A DNA stretch of 64,000 bases, taken from JBBQUN01 sp963698395. GTDB lineage: Bacteria > Actinomycetota > Acidimicrobiia > Acidimicrobiales > SZUA-35. A program made the translations under genes and the position numbers. This document shows positions 36,054 through 44,368 of this stretch, one piece after another (the first letter of the stretch is position 1; every line of letters begins with the position of its first letter). The DNA is taken from the NCBI GenBank assembly GCA_963698395.1, contig CAVOQQ010000006.1, forward strand, positions 124,001-188,000, in the 5' to 3' direction. Under the pieces are notes generated by a model. That model was given only the letters and a program-made list of their open reading frames with translations. It did not search any database and was not told where the DNA came from.

Positions 36054-36842
36054 ATGGCATTCACCACGATCAGCTACGACGTCCGTGACGGCGTCGGTCA
36101 CGTCCGCTTCACTCGTCCCGAAGGTGCGAACGCGGTCAATCCTGCGTTTGCCCGCGATCTCCGAGACGTCATCGTCGAGATCCAGTTCGACGATTCGGTG
36201 AAGGCCGTTTCGGTCACTGCCGAAGGCAAGGTCTTCTGCGCCGGCGGCGATCTGAAGGAGTTCAACGAAGCGGGCGAGGGCCTGCCGACCATGGCGAGCC
36301 AGATGCTGATCGACTTCCACGCAGCGATCAATCGCATGAACCGCACACCGAAACCGTTCGTTGCCGGCGTTGCGGGCGCAGCAGGTGGAGCGGGCCTTTC
36401 GCTGATGTCGTCGTTCGATCTGGTCGTTGCGTCGGAGACCGCCAAGTTCACGATGGCCTACACCCGGGCCGGTGTGACCCCCGATGGCACCTCCACCTAC
36501 TTCATCTCGCGCCACATCGGTGTCCGCCGCATGCTCGACCTCACCCTCACCAACCGGGTGCTCAGCGCCGCCGAGGCCGAGTCATGGGGTCTGGTGAACC
36601 GAGTGGTGGCACCCGACGAGGTCGACGCCCAAACCGCAGCCCTGGCGCAGCAGTTCGCCGACGGACCCTCATGGGCCTTGGGTATGGCCAAGCGGATCGT
36701 CTACGAGGGTCACGACTCCTCGCTCGAGAAGGCCGGCGAACTCGAGGCCGCGGTGATCGCCGAATCGATGGGACGACACGACGGCCGAGAGGGCATCGCC
36801 GCCTTCGTCGACAAGCGCGCCCCGGAGTTCACCGGCGAGTAG
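36054..36842 (+). CDS. enoyl-CoA hydratase/isomerase family protein
   Basis: A 262-residue crotonase-fold protein. FCAGGDLKEFNEAG near residue 60 and AGVAGAAGGAGLSLMSSFDLVVA near 102 form the two oxyanion-hole loops; AYTRAGVTPDGTSTYFISRHIG follows. The second catalytic glutamate of true hydratases is not obvious (position occupied by PDG), so it may be an isomerase or another crotonase activity. It begins 40 bp after the lipoprotein gene. The substrate is unknown. Confidence 0.85.
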   Translation: MAFTTISYDVRDGVGHVRFTRPEGANAVNPAFARDLRDVIVEIQFDDSVKAVSVTAEGKVFCAGGDLKEFNEAGEGLPTMASQMLIDFHAAINRMNRTPKPFVAGVAGAAGGAGLSLMSSFDLVVASETAKFTMAYTRAGVTPDGTSTYFISRHIGVRRMLDLTLTNRVLSAAEAESWGLVNRVVAPDEVDAQTAALAQQFADGPSWALGMAKRIVYEGHDSSLEKAGELEAAVIAESMGRHDGREGIAAFVDKRAPEFTGE

Positions 36843-36889
36843 CCAGACCTTCCGGACGCCGAACGCGGGCTGCTCGGTCGCTGGGTCGC

Positions 36890-37996
36890 TCAGCCGCCGG
36901 GGCGGACGAGGATCTTCACGTGTTGCTCGGGATCGGCCAGGTCGGTGAAGGCTTGTGGCGTTGCCGTCAGGTCCACCGAGCCGGTGATCAGCGCATCGAT
37001 GTCCGGGAGCGAGGCCGAGGAGATCTTGGCCAGGGTTCCGCCGAACTCCTCTGCCGAGTAGCCGAGCACGAACTGGAGCTCGAGTTCCTTGTTGATGCCG
37101 ACGAACGGCTCGAACTGGTCTGGCTCCATGCAGACGCCGACGACGACGATGCGGGTTCCTCGCTGCGCGCCTTCGGCGACTCGGGCGATCATGCCGGGAA
37201 CACCGACACACTCGAAGATCACGTTGGGCTTGGCGGTGATCCCGGCGAACCCGTTGAAGGGATCATGCCGATCGACGCCCTCGGGCCAGCACATCGTCGC
37301 CCAGGTGTCGTACGGCGAGTCGACGCCCGGGTCGACCACCACATCGGCACCCAGGTGCTCGGCCAGCGCTCGCCGGGTGGGGGAGAAGTCCGAGGCGATG
37401 ATCGGCCCCACACCACGGGCGCGGAGGGCAACGATGACCGCGAGTCCGACCGGCCCGCAGCCCACCACGAGCGGTACCGAGCCGGGTTCGAGGCGGGCCT
37501 TGGCGACGGCGTGTTCGCCGACAGCCAGCGGCTCGGTCAGTGCGGCAAGCTCGGTCGGCACGTCGGTGGCGACGGGCAGGCACATGCGGGCGTCGACCAC
37601 CATGCGCTCGGCATAACCACCGTTCATCTCGTTGGAGTACCCAACCGCCTGCATCACGCCGCGGGCAACCGACATCGGAAGCGAACAGACCCGATCACCG
37701 ACTCGCAGCGGCGTGCCGGTGGCCGACAGGTGGTCGTCGCCGGGGCCCAGGTCGACGATCTCGAGGCAATACTCGTGGCCCATCACGAGATCTCGGCTGG
37801 GGTCGAGCTTGGCCCGCTTCGGACTCGGATTACCGATTCCTTGCGCCGCCATCCGATCGATGTGCTTGGCCGCGTGGAGGTCGCTGCCGCAGATGCCGCA
37901 GGCGAGGACCTTGGCCAGGACCTGACCGGCGGTCGGCTCGGGCTCGGCGATGTCATCGACGATCAGTTCTTTGTTGCGCAGCACGACGGCTTGCAT
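36890..37996 (-). CDS. zinc-binding alcohol dehydrogenase (MDR family, threonine-dehydrogenase-like)
   Basis: The 368-residue protein starts after a GGAGACCACC ribosome site. CGICGSDLHAAKH (catalytic zinc Cys and adjacent residues) is near residue 35, GHEYCLEIVDLG near 72, and the Rossmann motif VVGCGPVGLAVIVALRARG near 182. The four-cysteine structural-zinc lobe typical of horse-liver-type enzymes is not seen. It should oxidise or reduce an alcohol/aldehyde with NAD(P). It is divergent from the methyltransferase gene at 38082 and converges with the enoyl-CoA hydratase gene. Confidence 0.87.
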   Translation of the reverse strand: MQAVVLRNKELIVDDIAEPEPTAGQVLAKVLACGICGSDLHAAKHIDRMAAQGIGNPSPKRAKLDPSRDLVMGHEYCLEIVDLGPGDDHLSATGTPLRVGDRVCSLPMSVARGVMQAVGYSNEMNGGYAERMVVDARMCLPVATDVPTELAALTEPLAVGEHAVAKARLEPGSVPLVVGCGPVGLAVIVALRARGVGPIIASDFSPTRRALAEHLGADVVVDPGVDSPYDTWATMCWPEGVDRHDPFNGFAGITAKPNVIFECVGVPGMIARVAEGAQRGTRIVVVGVCMEPDQFEPFVGINKELELQFVLGYSAEEFGGTLAKISSASLPDIDALITGSVDLTATPQAFTDLADPEQHVKILVRPGG

Positions 37997-38081
37997 GGTG
38001 GTCTCCTCGACGTCGCAGGTTGGTGCAGCCTGGCACACCGACCCGGATCGTTCGATTCGGCGCGGGGTAGCGTCGGCCGTC

Positions 38082-39209
38082 ATGGCAGCCGAGACGACGA
38101 TGACCACCGTGTACGGCAGTCTGGAGCTTCGGCGTCTGCCCGATTCCGGCGACGGCCCGCTCCGAGCCTGGGACGCGGCCGATGAGTACCTCCTCGAACA
38201 CCTCGATACCGCGGGTGTGACGGGCGATCGTTGGCTCATCGTCAACGACCTGTTCGGTGCCCTGGCCGTTGCGCTCGCCGACCGCCGGCCTCAGTCATGG
38301 AACGACTCGGTGACGTCCCACCATGCGACGCTGGCCAACCTCGAGCGCAATGGACTCGATACCGGCTCGGTCCGTCTCGTCCCGAGCACCGAGACACCAG
38401 CGGGGCCGATCGACGTCGCAGTCATCAAGGTGCCGCGGACGCTCGCCCTGCTCGAGGACGAGCTCCGACGCCTTCGGCCGCTGCTCCACGCCGGTTCGGT
38501 GATCGTGGCCGGTGGCATGGTGAAGTCCATTCACCGATCGACACTCGACACGTTCGAGCAGACGATCGGTCCCTCGCCGACATCGCTGGCGAAGAAGAAG
38601 GCCCGTCTCGTTCTGCCGACGTACGAGCCCGCTCTCGTCGAACGTTCGAGCCCTTACCCCGGCCGCTACTCACTCGATGACGGTTCGCCGGTGATCGAGC
38701 ACGCCAACGTCTTCTCGCGTGGTCGCCTCGACATCGGCACCCGAGCCATGCTCGACCATCTGCCCCCGATCGCCGAGGGCGCCGACGTGCTCGACCTGGG
38801 CTGCGGCAACGGACTCCTCGGTCTGACAGCAGCACGGCGAGGACCTCTGAGGTCGCTCTGTTTCGTCGACGAGTCGTACCAGGCGATCGCATCGGCGCAG
38901 GCCAACGTCGAGGGTTGGGCGATCGAGGCGCCGTGTTCCTTCATCGCCGACCGGACCCTCGCCTCGGTGGGAAGCTCGTCGATCGACGTCGTGCTGAACA
39001 ATCCACCCTTCCACGCTCATCAGAGCCGCAGCGACGACACCGCCAAGCGGATGTTCACCGATGCCCATCGAGTGTTGCGCCCCGGTGGCGAGCTCCTGGT
39101 CGTCGGCAATCGCCACCTCGACTATCACAAACAGCTGCAGCGCCGTTTCGGCAACGGCGAGGTGGTCGGATCGACGCCGAAGTTCGTGGTGCTCCGAGCC
39201 CGTCGTTGA
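38082..39209 (+). CDS. class I SAM-dependent methyltransferase, RlmG/RsmC (rRNA guanine-N2) type
   Basis: The 375-residue protein has a degenerate N-terminal methyltransferase-like half and an active C-terminal half: VLDLGCGNGLLGLTAAR binds SAM near residue 230, and the catalytic NNPPFHAHQ, the N2-guanine methyltransferase motif, is near 305. This two-half design and motif match RlmG/RsmC enzymes that methylate 23S or 16S rRNA guanines. A start at an ATG five codons later is possible. It is a housekeeping-type gene divergent from the dehydrogenase. Confidence 0.85.
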   Translation: MAAETTMTTVYGSLELRRLPDSGDGPLRAWDAADEYLLEHLDTAGVTGDRWLIVNDLFGALAVALADRRPQSWNDSVTSHHATLANLERNGLDTGSVRLVPSTETPAGPIDVAVIKVPRTLALLEDELRRLRPLLHAGSVIVAGGMVKSIHRSTLDTFEQTIGPSPTSLAKKKARLVLPTYEPALVERSSPYPGRYSLDDGSPVIEHANVFSRGRLDIGTRAMLDHLPPIAEGADVLDLGCGNGLLGLTAARRGPLRSLCFVDESYQAIASAQANVEGWAIEAPCSFIADRTLASVGSSSIDVVLNNPPFHAHQSRSDDTAKRMFTDAHRVLRPGGELLVVGNRHLDYHKQLQRRFGNGEVVGSTPKFVVLRARR

Positions 39210-39212
39210 GGT

Positions 39213-40235
39213 TCAGGTCGGTACGGGGCCCGTCGATGCCCGCACGACGAGCACGGGATCGAAGACCATCTGTTGGCGAAGATGACGACCACGATCGATC
39301 TCGCTGACGAGCGCATTGACGATCATCTTGCCCATGGCCTCGTAGGGCTGGCGCAAGGTGGTGAGCGGCGGATCGGAGATCGAGCTGGTCAGGGTGCCGT
39401 CGTAGCCGACGATCGACACGTCGTCGGGCACGTGGCGATGCAGGCGACGCACGGCGGCGACAGCGCCGAGTGCCATGAGGTCGTTGCCGCAGATCAGGCC
39501 GGTGAAGCCGCGTTCGACGAGCGTGCGGCCCGAGGCGAGGCCCCCCTCGTAGGTGAAGCTCGTGTTCGTCACGGCCGAGGCGGGCCGATCGATGCCGGCT
39601 TGGTCCATGGCGCGTTCGTAGCCGGAGACGAAACGGGCCGTCGGTACGTACTGGCCGGTGCCGAGGATGCAGCCGATGCGAGTGTGGCCCAGCGAGATCA
39701 GGTGGGCGGTGGCTCGCTCCGCGGCGATGGCCTCGTCGGCCCAGATGTGCGGGACATCGAGCGAGGTGTCGGCCCCGTTCACCAAGACGAAGGGGACGTC
39801 ATTGGCCACCAGCTTCTGGTAGGTGGAGAGGTCGCCATCGACCTCGGCGTGTTGCCCGGCAACGAGAATGAGCCCATCGACGCCGGTGGAGAGGAACTCG
39901 TCGACGTAGCGCTGCTCGGAAGCAACGTGCGGGTCGGCCACGCCGATGGTGGCCAGCAAGCCGTGCGCCGTGAGCCGTTCCATGATCCGATGCACCAGCT
40001 CGGGAAACACCGGATTGACGAGTTCGCCGGTGATGATGCTGACGGTGCCGCGGGATCTCGGTCGGGTGGGGTCGGTCTCGCTCGGAAGGTGGTCGTAGCC
40101 GAGTTCGGCGAGCGCCATGGTCACCCGTTCTCGGGTGGGACTCGCAACGCCCGATCGGCCGTTCAGCACTCGGCTCACGGTCGGCTCGCTGACACCGGCG
40201 AGTTCGGCAACGATCTTGAGCGGCGGTCGTTCCAT
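39213..40235 (-). CDS. LacI-family transcriptional regulator of the maltodextrin genes
   Basis: The 340-residue repressor has an N-terminal helix-turn-helix and hinge (KIVAELAGVSEPTVSRVLNG, residues 7-26) followed by a periplasmic-binding-like sugar-sensing domain (GTVSIITGELVNPVFPEL, later ICGNDLMALGAVAAVRR and VSIVGYDGT). It is divergent from malE; the 151-bp gap carries two perfect palindromes that are candidate operators. LacI proteins in this place usually repress the sugar-uptake genes until maltose or a related inducer binds. Confidence 0.9.
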   Translation of the reverse strand: MERPPLKIVAELAGVSEPTVSRVLNGRSGVASPTRERVTMALAELGYDHLPSETDPTRPRSRGTVSIITGELVNPVFPELVHRIMERLTAHGLLATIGVADPHVASEQRYVDEFLSTGVDGLILVAGQHAEVDGDLSTYQKLVANDVPFVLVNGADTSLDVPHIWADEAIAAERATAHLISLGHTRIGCILGTGQYVPTARFVSGYERAMDQAGIDRPASAVTNTSFTYEGGLASGRTLVERGFTGLICGNDLMALGAVAAVRRLHRHVPDDVSIVGYDGTLTSSISDPPLTTLRQPYEAMGKMIVNALVSEIDRGRHLRQQMVFDPVLVVRASTGPVPT

Positions 40236-40291
40236 CGGAAACCATCGTAGGACCGCAGGCGGGACCTTCGTCCCGATTGCAGAAAGCGCGT

Positions 40292-40301
40292 TGAAATTTC
40301 A
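40292..40301. promoter_or_regulatory. palindrome TGAAATTTCA in the lacI/malE divergent promoter
   Basis: A perfect 10-bp palindrome in the one AT-rich stretch of the 151-bp gap, 57 bp upstream of the LacI start and 86 bp upstream of malE. It is a candidate promoter/operator element; LacI binding is inferred. Confidence 0.4.
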
Positions 40302-40325
40302 GAAGGGAGTCAATAGCTTCAGGCT

Positions 40326-40340
40326 TGGACCGTCGGTCCA
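40326..40340. promoter_or_regulatory. palindrome TGGACCG-T-CGGTCCA upstream of malE
   Basis: A perfect 15-bp inverted repeat with a single central base, 46 bp before the malE start. Its place downstream of the AT-rich stretch suits an operator in the malE leader or early transcribed region. The odd-numbered symmetry is less usual for LacI sites. Confidence 0.42.
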
Positions 40341-40386
40341 TCTGCAGCAGCGACCTGCTGCCGCAGCGTTCCATTGGGGAGAAACC

Positions 40387-41742
40387 ATGAACTCACGCTT
40401 CCGGCTCATCGCCGTGTTGCTCGCAGTCCTTGCTCTGTTCGCCGCCTCGTGCGGTAGCGACAGTGCGAGCGACACGAGCACCGAAGATGAAACCACGACC
40501 ACCACTGCTGCAGAAGCCGAAGAGGAAACGACCACCACCGAAGCCGAAGCCGAAGAAGAAGCTCCGGCCGAGGAGGAAGAGGCTGCCGTCGTCCGAGCCG
40601 ACGCCGATCTCGTGATCTGGGCCGACGACACTCGCGCCCCGGTCATCACCCCGTTCGCCGAAGCCTTTGCCGAGGAGAACGGCCTGAGCGTCGCCGTCCA
40701 GGAAGTTCCCTTCGATCAGATCCGTGATCGCCTCGCCACCGCCGGTCCTGCCGGCGAAGGTCCCGACATCATCATCGGTGCCCACGACTGGCTCGGCCAG
40801 CTCGTCACCAGCGGCCTCGTTGCTCCGGTCGACCTCGGTGCAGCCTCGTCGGACTTCAGCGATGTGGCCATCTCGGCCATGAGTTACGACGGCCAGCTCT
40901 ACGGCGTGCCGTATGCCGTCGAGAACATCGCGCTCATTCGCAACGCCGACCTGGTGCCCGAGAGCCCGGCCACGTTCGAAGAGCTCGAAACGATCGCGCT
41001 CGGTCTCGTCGAGTCCGGTGAAGCCGACGTTCCACTGGCGATCCAGCAGAGCCCTGGCGACCCATACCACAACTACCCGCTGTTCACCGGCGCCGGTGGC
41101 TACCTGTTCGGTGTGAATGCCGACGGCAGTCTCAACCCCGATGATCTCGGTCTTGCCTCGCCGGGCAGCCTCGCCGCTGCGGAGAAGTTCGGCGCCTGGA
41201 CCGAGTCCGGTCTGATCTCCGGCGACGTCAGCTACGACGTCATGATCGAGTCCTTCGGCACCGGTCGTGCGCCGTTCGCCATCACCGGCCCCTGGGCCGT
41301 TTCCCAAGCCGACAATGGATTCAAGGCCATGGGCGTGAACTATGTCGTCGAGCCGATTCCGTCGATCGATGGTGGTACCCCGGCGCCGTTCGTCGGTGTC
41401 CAGGGCTTCATGGTGTCGGCGCAAGCGGCCAACCCGCTCGTCGCTCAGACGTTCATCGTCGACGTGATGGCAACCGAAGAGGCGCAGACCGCACTGTTCG
41501 AAGCCGGCGGCCGCCCGCCGGCCCACAAGGCAGCCTTCGAGGCCGCGTCGAGCGACCCCGACATCCAGGGTTTCGGTCTCTCCGGCATCAACGGTCAGGC
41601 CCAGCCTTCGATCCCCGAGATGGGATCGGTGTGGACCGCATGGACCGACGCCTACTCGTTGATCTTCACCGGTGGCGCTGAGCCGGCCGAGGCCTTCACC
41701 ACGGCCAACGACCAGATCACGGCACTCATTGCCGAAGGCTGA
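40387..41742 (+). CDS. malE: maltose/maltodextrin ABC transporter substrate-binding lipoprotein
   Basis: The 451-residue precursor has lipobox FAASC (Cys22), then a very acidic Thr/Glu linker to about residue 75, likely a surface spacer. The binding domain begins ADLVIWADDTRAPVITPFA and includes FGTGRAPFAITGPWAVSQ and YGVPYAVENIALIRN, as in MalE-type family 1 proteins. It sits before malF and malG with an intercistronic hairpin between, and shares the locus with a LacI regulator and two alpha-amylase-family enzymes, which supports maltodextrins as substrate. Confidence 0.88.
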   Translation: MNSRFRLIAVLLAVLALFAASCGSDSASDTSTEDETTTTTAAEAEEETTTTEAEAEEEAPAEEEEAAVVRADADLVIWADDTRAPVITPFAEAFAEENGLSVAVQEVPFDQIRDRLATAGPAGEGPDIIIGAHDWLGQLVTSGLVAPVDLGAASSDFSDVAISAMSYDGQLYGVPYAVENIALIRNADLVPESPATFEELETIALGLVESGEADVPLAIQQSPGDPYHNYPLFTGAGGYLFGVNADGSLNPDDLGLASPGSLAAAEKFGAWTESGLISGDVSYDVMIESFGTGRAPFAITGPWAVSQADNGFKAMGVNYVVEPIPSIDGGTPAPFVGVQGFMVSAQAANPLVAQTFIVDVMATEEAQTALFEAGGRPPAHKAAFEAASSDPDIQGFGLSGINGQAQPSIPEMGSVWTAWTDAYSLIFTGGAEPAEAFTTANDQITALIAEG

Positions 41743-41780
41743 TGCCGTTCGCTTCGCCGTTGTGTGAAGCGAGCACGATG

Positions 41781-41812
41781 ACGCCCCGGGTCAGTCAGCT
41801 GACCCGGGGCGT
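41781..41812 (+). terminator. strong hairpin between malE and malF
   Basis: ACGCCCCGGGTCAG (41781-41794) pairs perfectly with CTGACCCGGGGCGT (41799-41812) around the loop TCAG, giving a 14-bp GC-rich stem followed by TCTCC. It lies 38 bp after malE and 51 bp before malF. It may act as a partial terminator or 3'-end stabiliser, so that the binding protein is made in excess over the permeases. Confidence 0.65.
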
Positions 41813-41863
41813 TCTCCGTGGCAAGGTAGGCACGATTCGGATTCGGTAGGAAGGTCGCACGAC

Positions 41864-43396
41864 ATGAAGCGCAACGGTGTCAACCTCGGGCTCCTTTCGA
41901 AGCTCCTGTTCCTCTCGGTCGTCAACGGTGGGGCGGTCTATGCGCTGCCGGTCCTCATCGATCGCAAGGCGTGGACCCTGTTCGCGTTCTTGCTGACGAG
42001 CGTCATCGTCACGGACATCGTCTATCTGGCCCGCCGGCGATGGGCCATCCCGCTGCGCTATCTCGTGCCCGGCACGTTCTTTCTGCTGATCTTCCAGGTC
42101 TACCCGGTGCTGTACTCCGGCTACATCTCGATGACCAATCTGGGAACGGGCAACGTGCTCGACAAGGAGAGCGCGACCGAGCAACTCGTTCGGTCGAGTA
42201 TCTCGAGCAGCGTCGAGGGTGGCCGATTCGAAGCCAAGCCGGTACAGAACGCCGACGGCGAGCTCGCCCTGTACCTGGTCGACGAGGCCGGCATCAGCTA
42301 TCTGGGAACGCTCGAGGGCAGGGTCGAGCTCGACCCCTCGCAGATCGTCACCGAAGACGACACGGTGGTCTCGGTCGACGGCTACGACGTGCTGAAACTC
42401 GGTGACATCAGCCAGATCCAAGGTGAACTCACCTCGCTCGAGGTGCCAGACGAGGAAGGCATCATCCGGCTCCAGACCTTCTCGTCGGCAGCACTGCAGG
42501 CGTATCGTCTCCAGTACGACCCGGATCTCGACGTGATCACCGACGTCGAGACGGGTATCGTCTATCGGCCGGTCGAAGGTCGCTACACGTCCGACGACGG
42601 CCGGCAGCTCACCCCCGGCTGGCAAGCCTTCATCGGCGGCGACAACTACTCGCGAGTGCTCACATCAGAGGCGATTCGCGGCCCATTCCTCCGGGTGTTC
42701 CTGTGGAACTGGGCGTTCGCCATCTTGTCGGTCTTCACCCAGTTCGCCTTCGGCCTGGCACTCGCCATGGCGCTGAACTCCGAACGACTGCGCGGTCAAC
42801 GGGTCTTCCGTTCGATCATGATCGTGCCGTACGCCCTGCCGAGCTTCATGACCGCACTCATCTGGCAGGGCATGTTGAACAAGGACTTCGGCATCATCAA
42901 CCAGATCCTCAATGCTGACGTGCCCTGGTTGACCAATCCGTGGATGGCACGCCTCTCCATCATCTTGGCCAACCTGTGGCTCGGGTTTCCCTACATGTTC
43001 CTGGTCTCGACCGGCGCGCTGCAGTCGGTGCCGGCGGAGCTCTCCGAGGCCGCTGAGGTCGACGGAGCATCGGGCCTCCAGGCCTTCCGTCGGATCACGT
43101 TCCCCTTGCTGATGGTGCCGCTGGCGCCGCTGCTGATTGCTTCCTTCGCCTTCAACTTCAACAACTTCAACATCATCTACCTGCTCAACCGGGGTGGACC
43201 GCCGATCGTCGGGGCGCAGACGCCTGCCGGCCATACCGACATTCTCATCAGCTACACGTACCGACTCGCCTTCGAGAGCGGTCGCGGCCAAGACCTCGGT
43301 CTGGCGTCGGCGATCTCGATCTTCATCTTTGCGATGGTCGTTGCCGTGTCGGCGATCAGCTTCCGCCAAACGAAGGCGTTGGAGGACCTCTCATGA
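41864..43396 (+). CDS. malF: maltose/maltodextrin ABC transporter permease MalF
   Basis: A 510-residue membrane protein with about eight hydrophobic segments and, as in MalF, a large extracytoplasmic insert between the third and fourth segments (about residues 90-280). The EAA loop ELSEAAEVDGASGLQAFRRIT near residue 395 contacts the ATPase. Like MalF it is longer than most sugar permeases. It overlaps malG by ATGA. Confidence 0.9.
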   Translation: MKRNGVNLGLLSKLLFLSVVNGGAVYALPVLIDRKAWTLFAFLLTSVIVTDIVYLARRRWAIPLRYLVPGTFFLLIFQVYPVLYSGYISMTNLGTGNVLDKESATEQLVRSSISSSVEGGRFEAKPVQNADGELALYLVDEAGISYLGTLEGRVELDPSQIVTEDDTVVSVDGYDVLKLGDISQIQGELTSLEVPDEEGIIRLQTFSSAALQAYRLQYDPDLDVITDVETGIVYRPVEGRYTSDDGRQLTPGWQAFIGGDNYSRVLTSEAIRGPFLRVFLWNWAFAILSVFTQFAFGLALAMALNSERLRGQRVFRSIMIVPYALPSFMTALIWQGMLNKDFGIINQILNADVPWLTNPWMARLSIILANLWLGFPYMFLVSTGALQSVPAELSEAAEVDGASGLQAFRRITFPLLMVPLAPLLIASFAFNFNNFNIIYLLNRGGPPIVGAQTPAGHTDILISYTYRLAFESGRGQDLGLASAISIFIFAMVVAVSAISFRQTKALEDLS

Positions 43397-44358
43397 CCAA
43401 GTTGGCACCACTCACCGGTGACGCACCCCCGGGCCACCAGTATTCGCCCTCGGCACTTGCCGCTCGTGAGCAGTATCTGAGTGGCCAGATGACCTCCAAG
43501 CTGACGCCGCGCCGCTGGTTCGGCGCGGTCGGGTGGCGCTACCTCGTCGGCGTGTTCGCCATCGGGTTCGCTCTCTTCCCGGCCATCTACGCCGTCAGTT
43601 CGTCGTTCGATGGCACCGGCACCCTCACGGGATCCGGCGTGCTTCCTTCGAGCCCGACGCTCGACAACTACTCCGAGCTCTTCGACGGCTCGATTCCTTA
43701 CCGATCGTGGCTGACCAACTCGTTGCTCGTCGCCGCATCGGCCGCGATCTGTCAGACCTTCCTGTCGGCGATGGCCGCGTATGCGTTCAGTCGCATGCGG
43801 TTCATCGGACGGCGCGCCGGCATGCTCACGGTCCTGCTGGTCCAGATGTTTCCTCAGGCACTTGCCTTCACCGCGATCTTCGTCATGGTGACCGATCTGA
43901 ACGAGGCCGTGCCGTTCATCGCTCTCGGGTCTCGCTTCACACTCTTCCTCATCTACCTCGGTGGGGCGCTCGGGGTGAACACCTGGTTGATGAAGGGGTA
44001 CTTCGACACGATCCCCCGCAGCCTCGACGAGTCGGCACTGATCGACGGGGCCAGCCATGTGCAGATCTTCTTCCGCATCATCCTTCCGCTCGCCGCGCCG
44101 GTGCTGGCGGTGGTCACGCTGCTCTCGTTCGTCTTCTTGTTCAACGAGTTCCTCGTGAGCCTCGTGGTCCTGGGTCAGGGCGACAGCGAGAACTTCACGC
44201 TTCCCGTCGGCCTGTTCCGTTTCGTCGACGGACGAGGCAGTCGGTGGGGAGCCTTCACCGCCGGCGCCGTTCTGGCATCGATACCGGTCGTGCTGCTGTT
44301 CCAGTTCCTCCAGCGCTACATCGTGAGCGGTCTCACCGCCGGCGCCACCAAGGGCTGA
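43393..44358 (+). CDS. malG: maltose/maltodextrin ABC transporter permease MalG
   Basis: A 321-residue permease with six main hydrophobic segments and the EAA loop RSLDESALIDGASHVQIFFRII near residue 215. The N-terminal 45 residues are cytoplasmic and longer than in E. coli MalG. It overlaps malF by four bases and is followed after 10 bp by a GH13 enzyme. No MalK-type ATPase is encoded nearby, so a shared MsmK-like ATPase elsewhere in the genome is expected. Confidence 0.9.
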   Translation: MTKLAPLTGDAPPGHQYSPSALAAREQYLSGQMTSKLTPRRWFGAVGWRYLVGVFAIGFALFPAIYAVSSSFDGTGTLTGSGVLPSSPTLDNYSELFDGSIPYRSWLTNSLLVAASAAICQTFLSAMAAYAFSRMRFIGRRAGMLTVLLVQMFPQALAFTAIFVMVTDLNEAVPFIALGSRFTLFLIYLGGALGVNTWLMKGYFDTIPRSLDESALIDGASHVQIFFRIILPLAAPVLAVVTLLSFVFLFNEFLVSLVVLGQGDSENFTLPVGLFRFVDGRGSRWGAFTAGAVLASIPVVLLFQFLQRYIVSGLTAGATKG

Positions 44359-44368
44359 CCCGCTGTTC

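Noticed and set aside
37950..38081. Longer start of the methyltransferase within the divergent gap
   Set aside because: It would overlap the dehydrogenase gene on the other strand and lacks a ribosome site; the ATG at 38082 fits the family.
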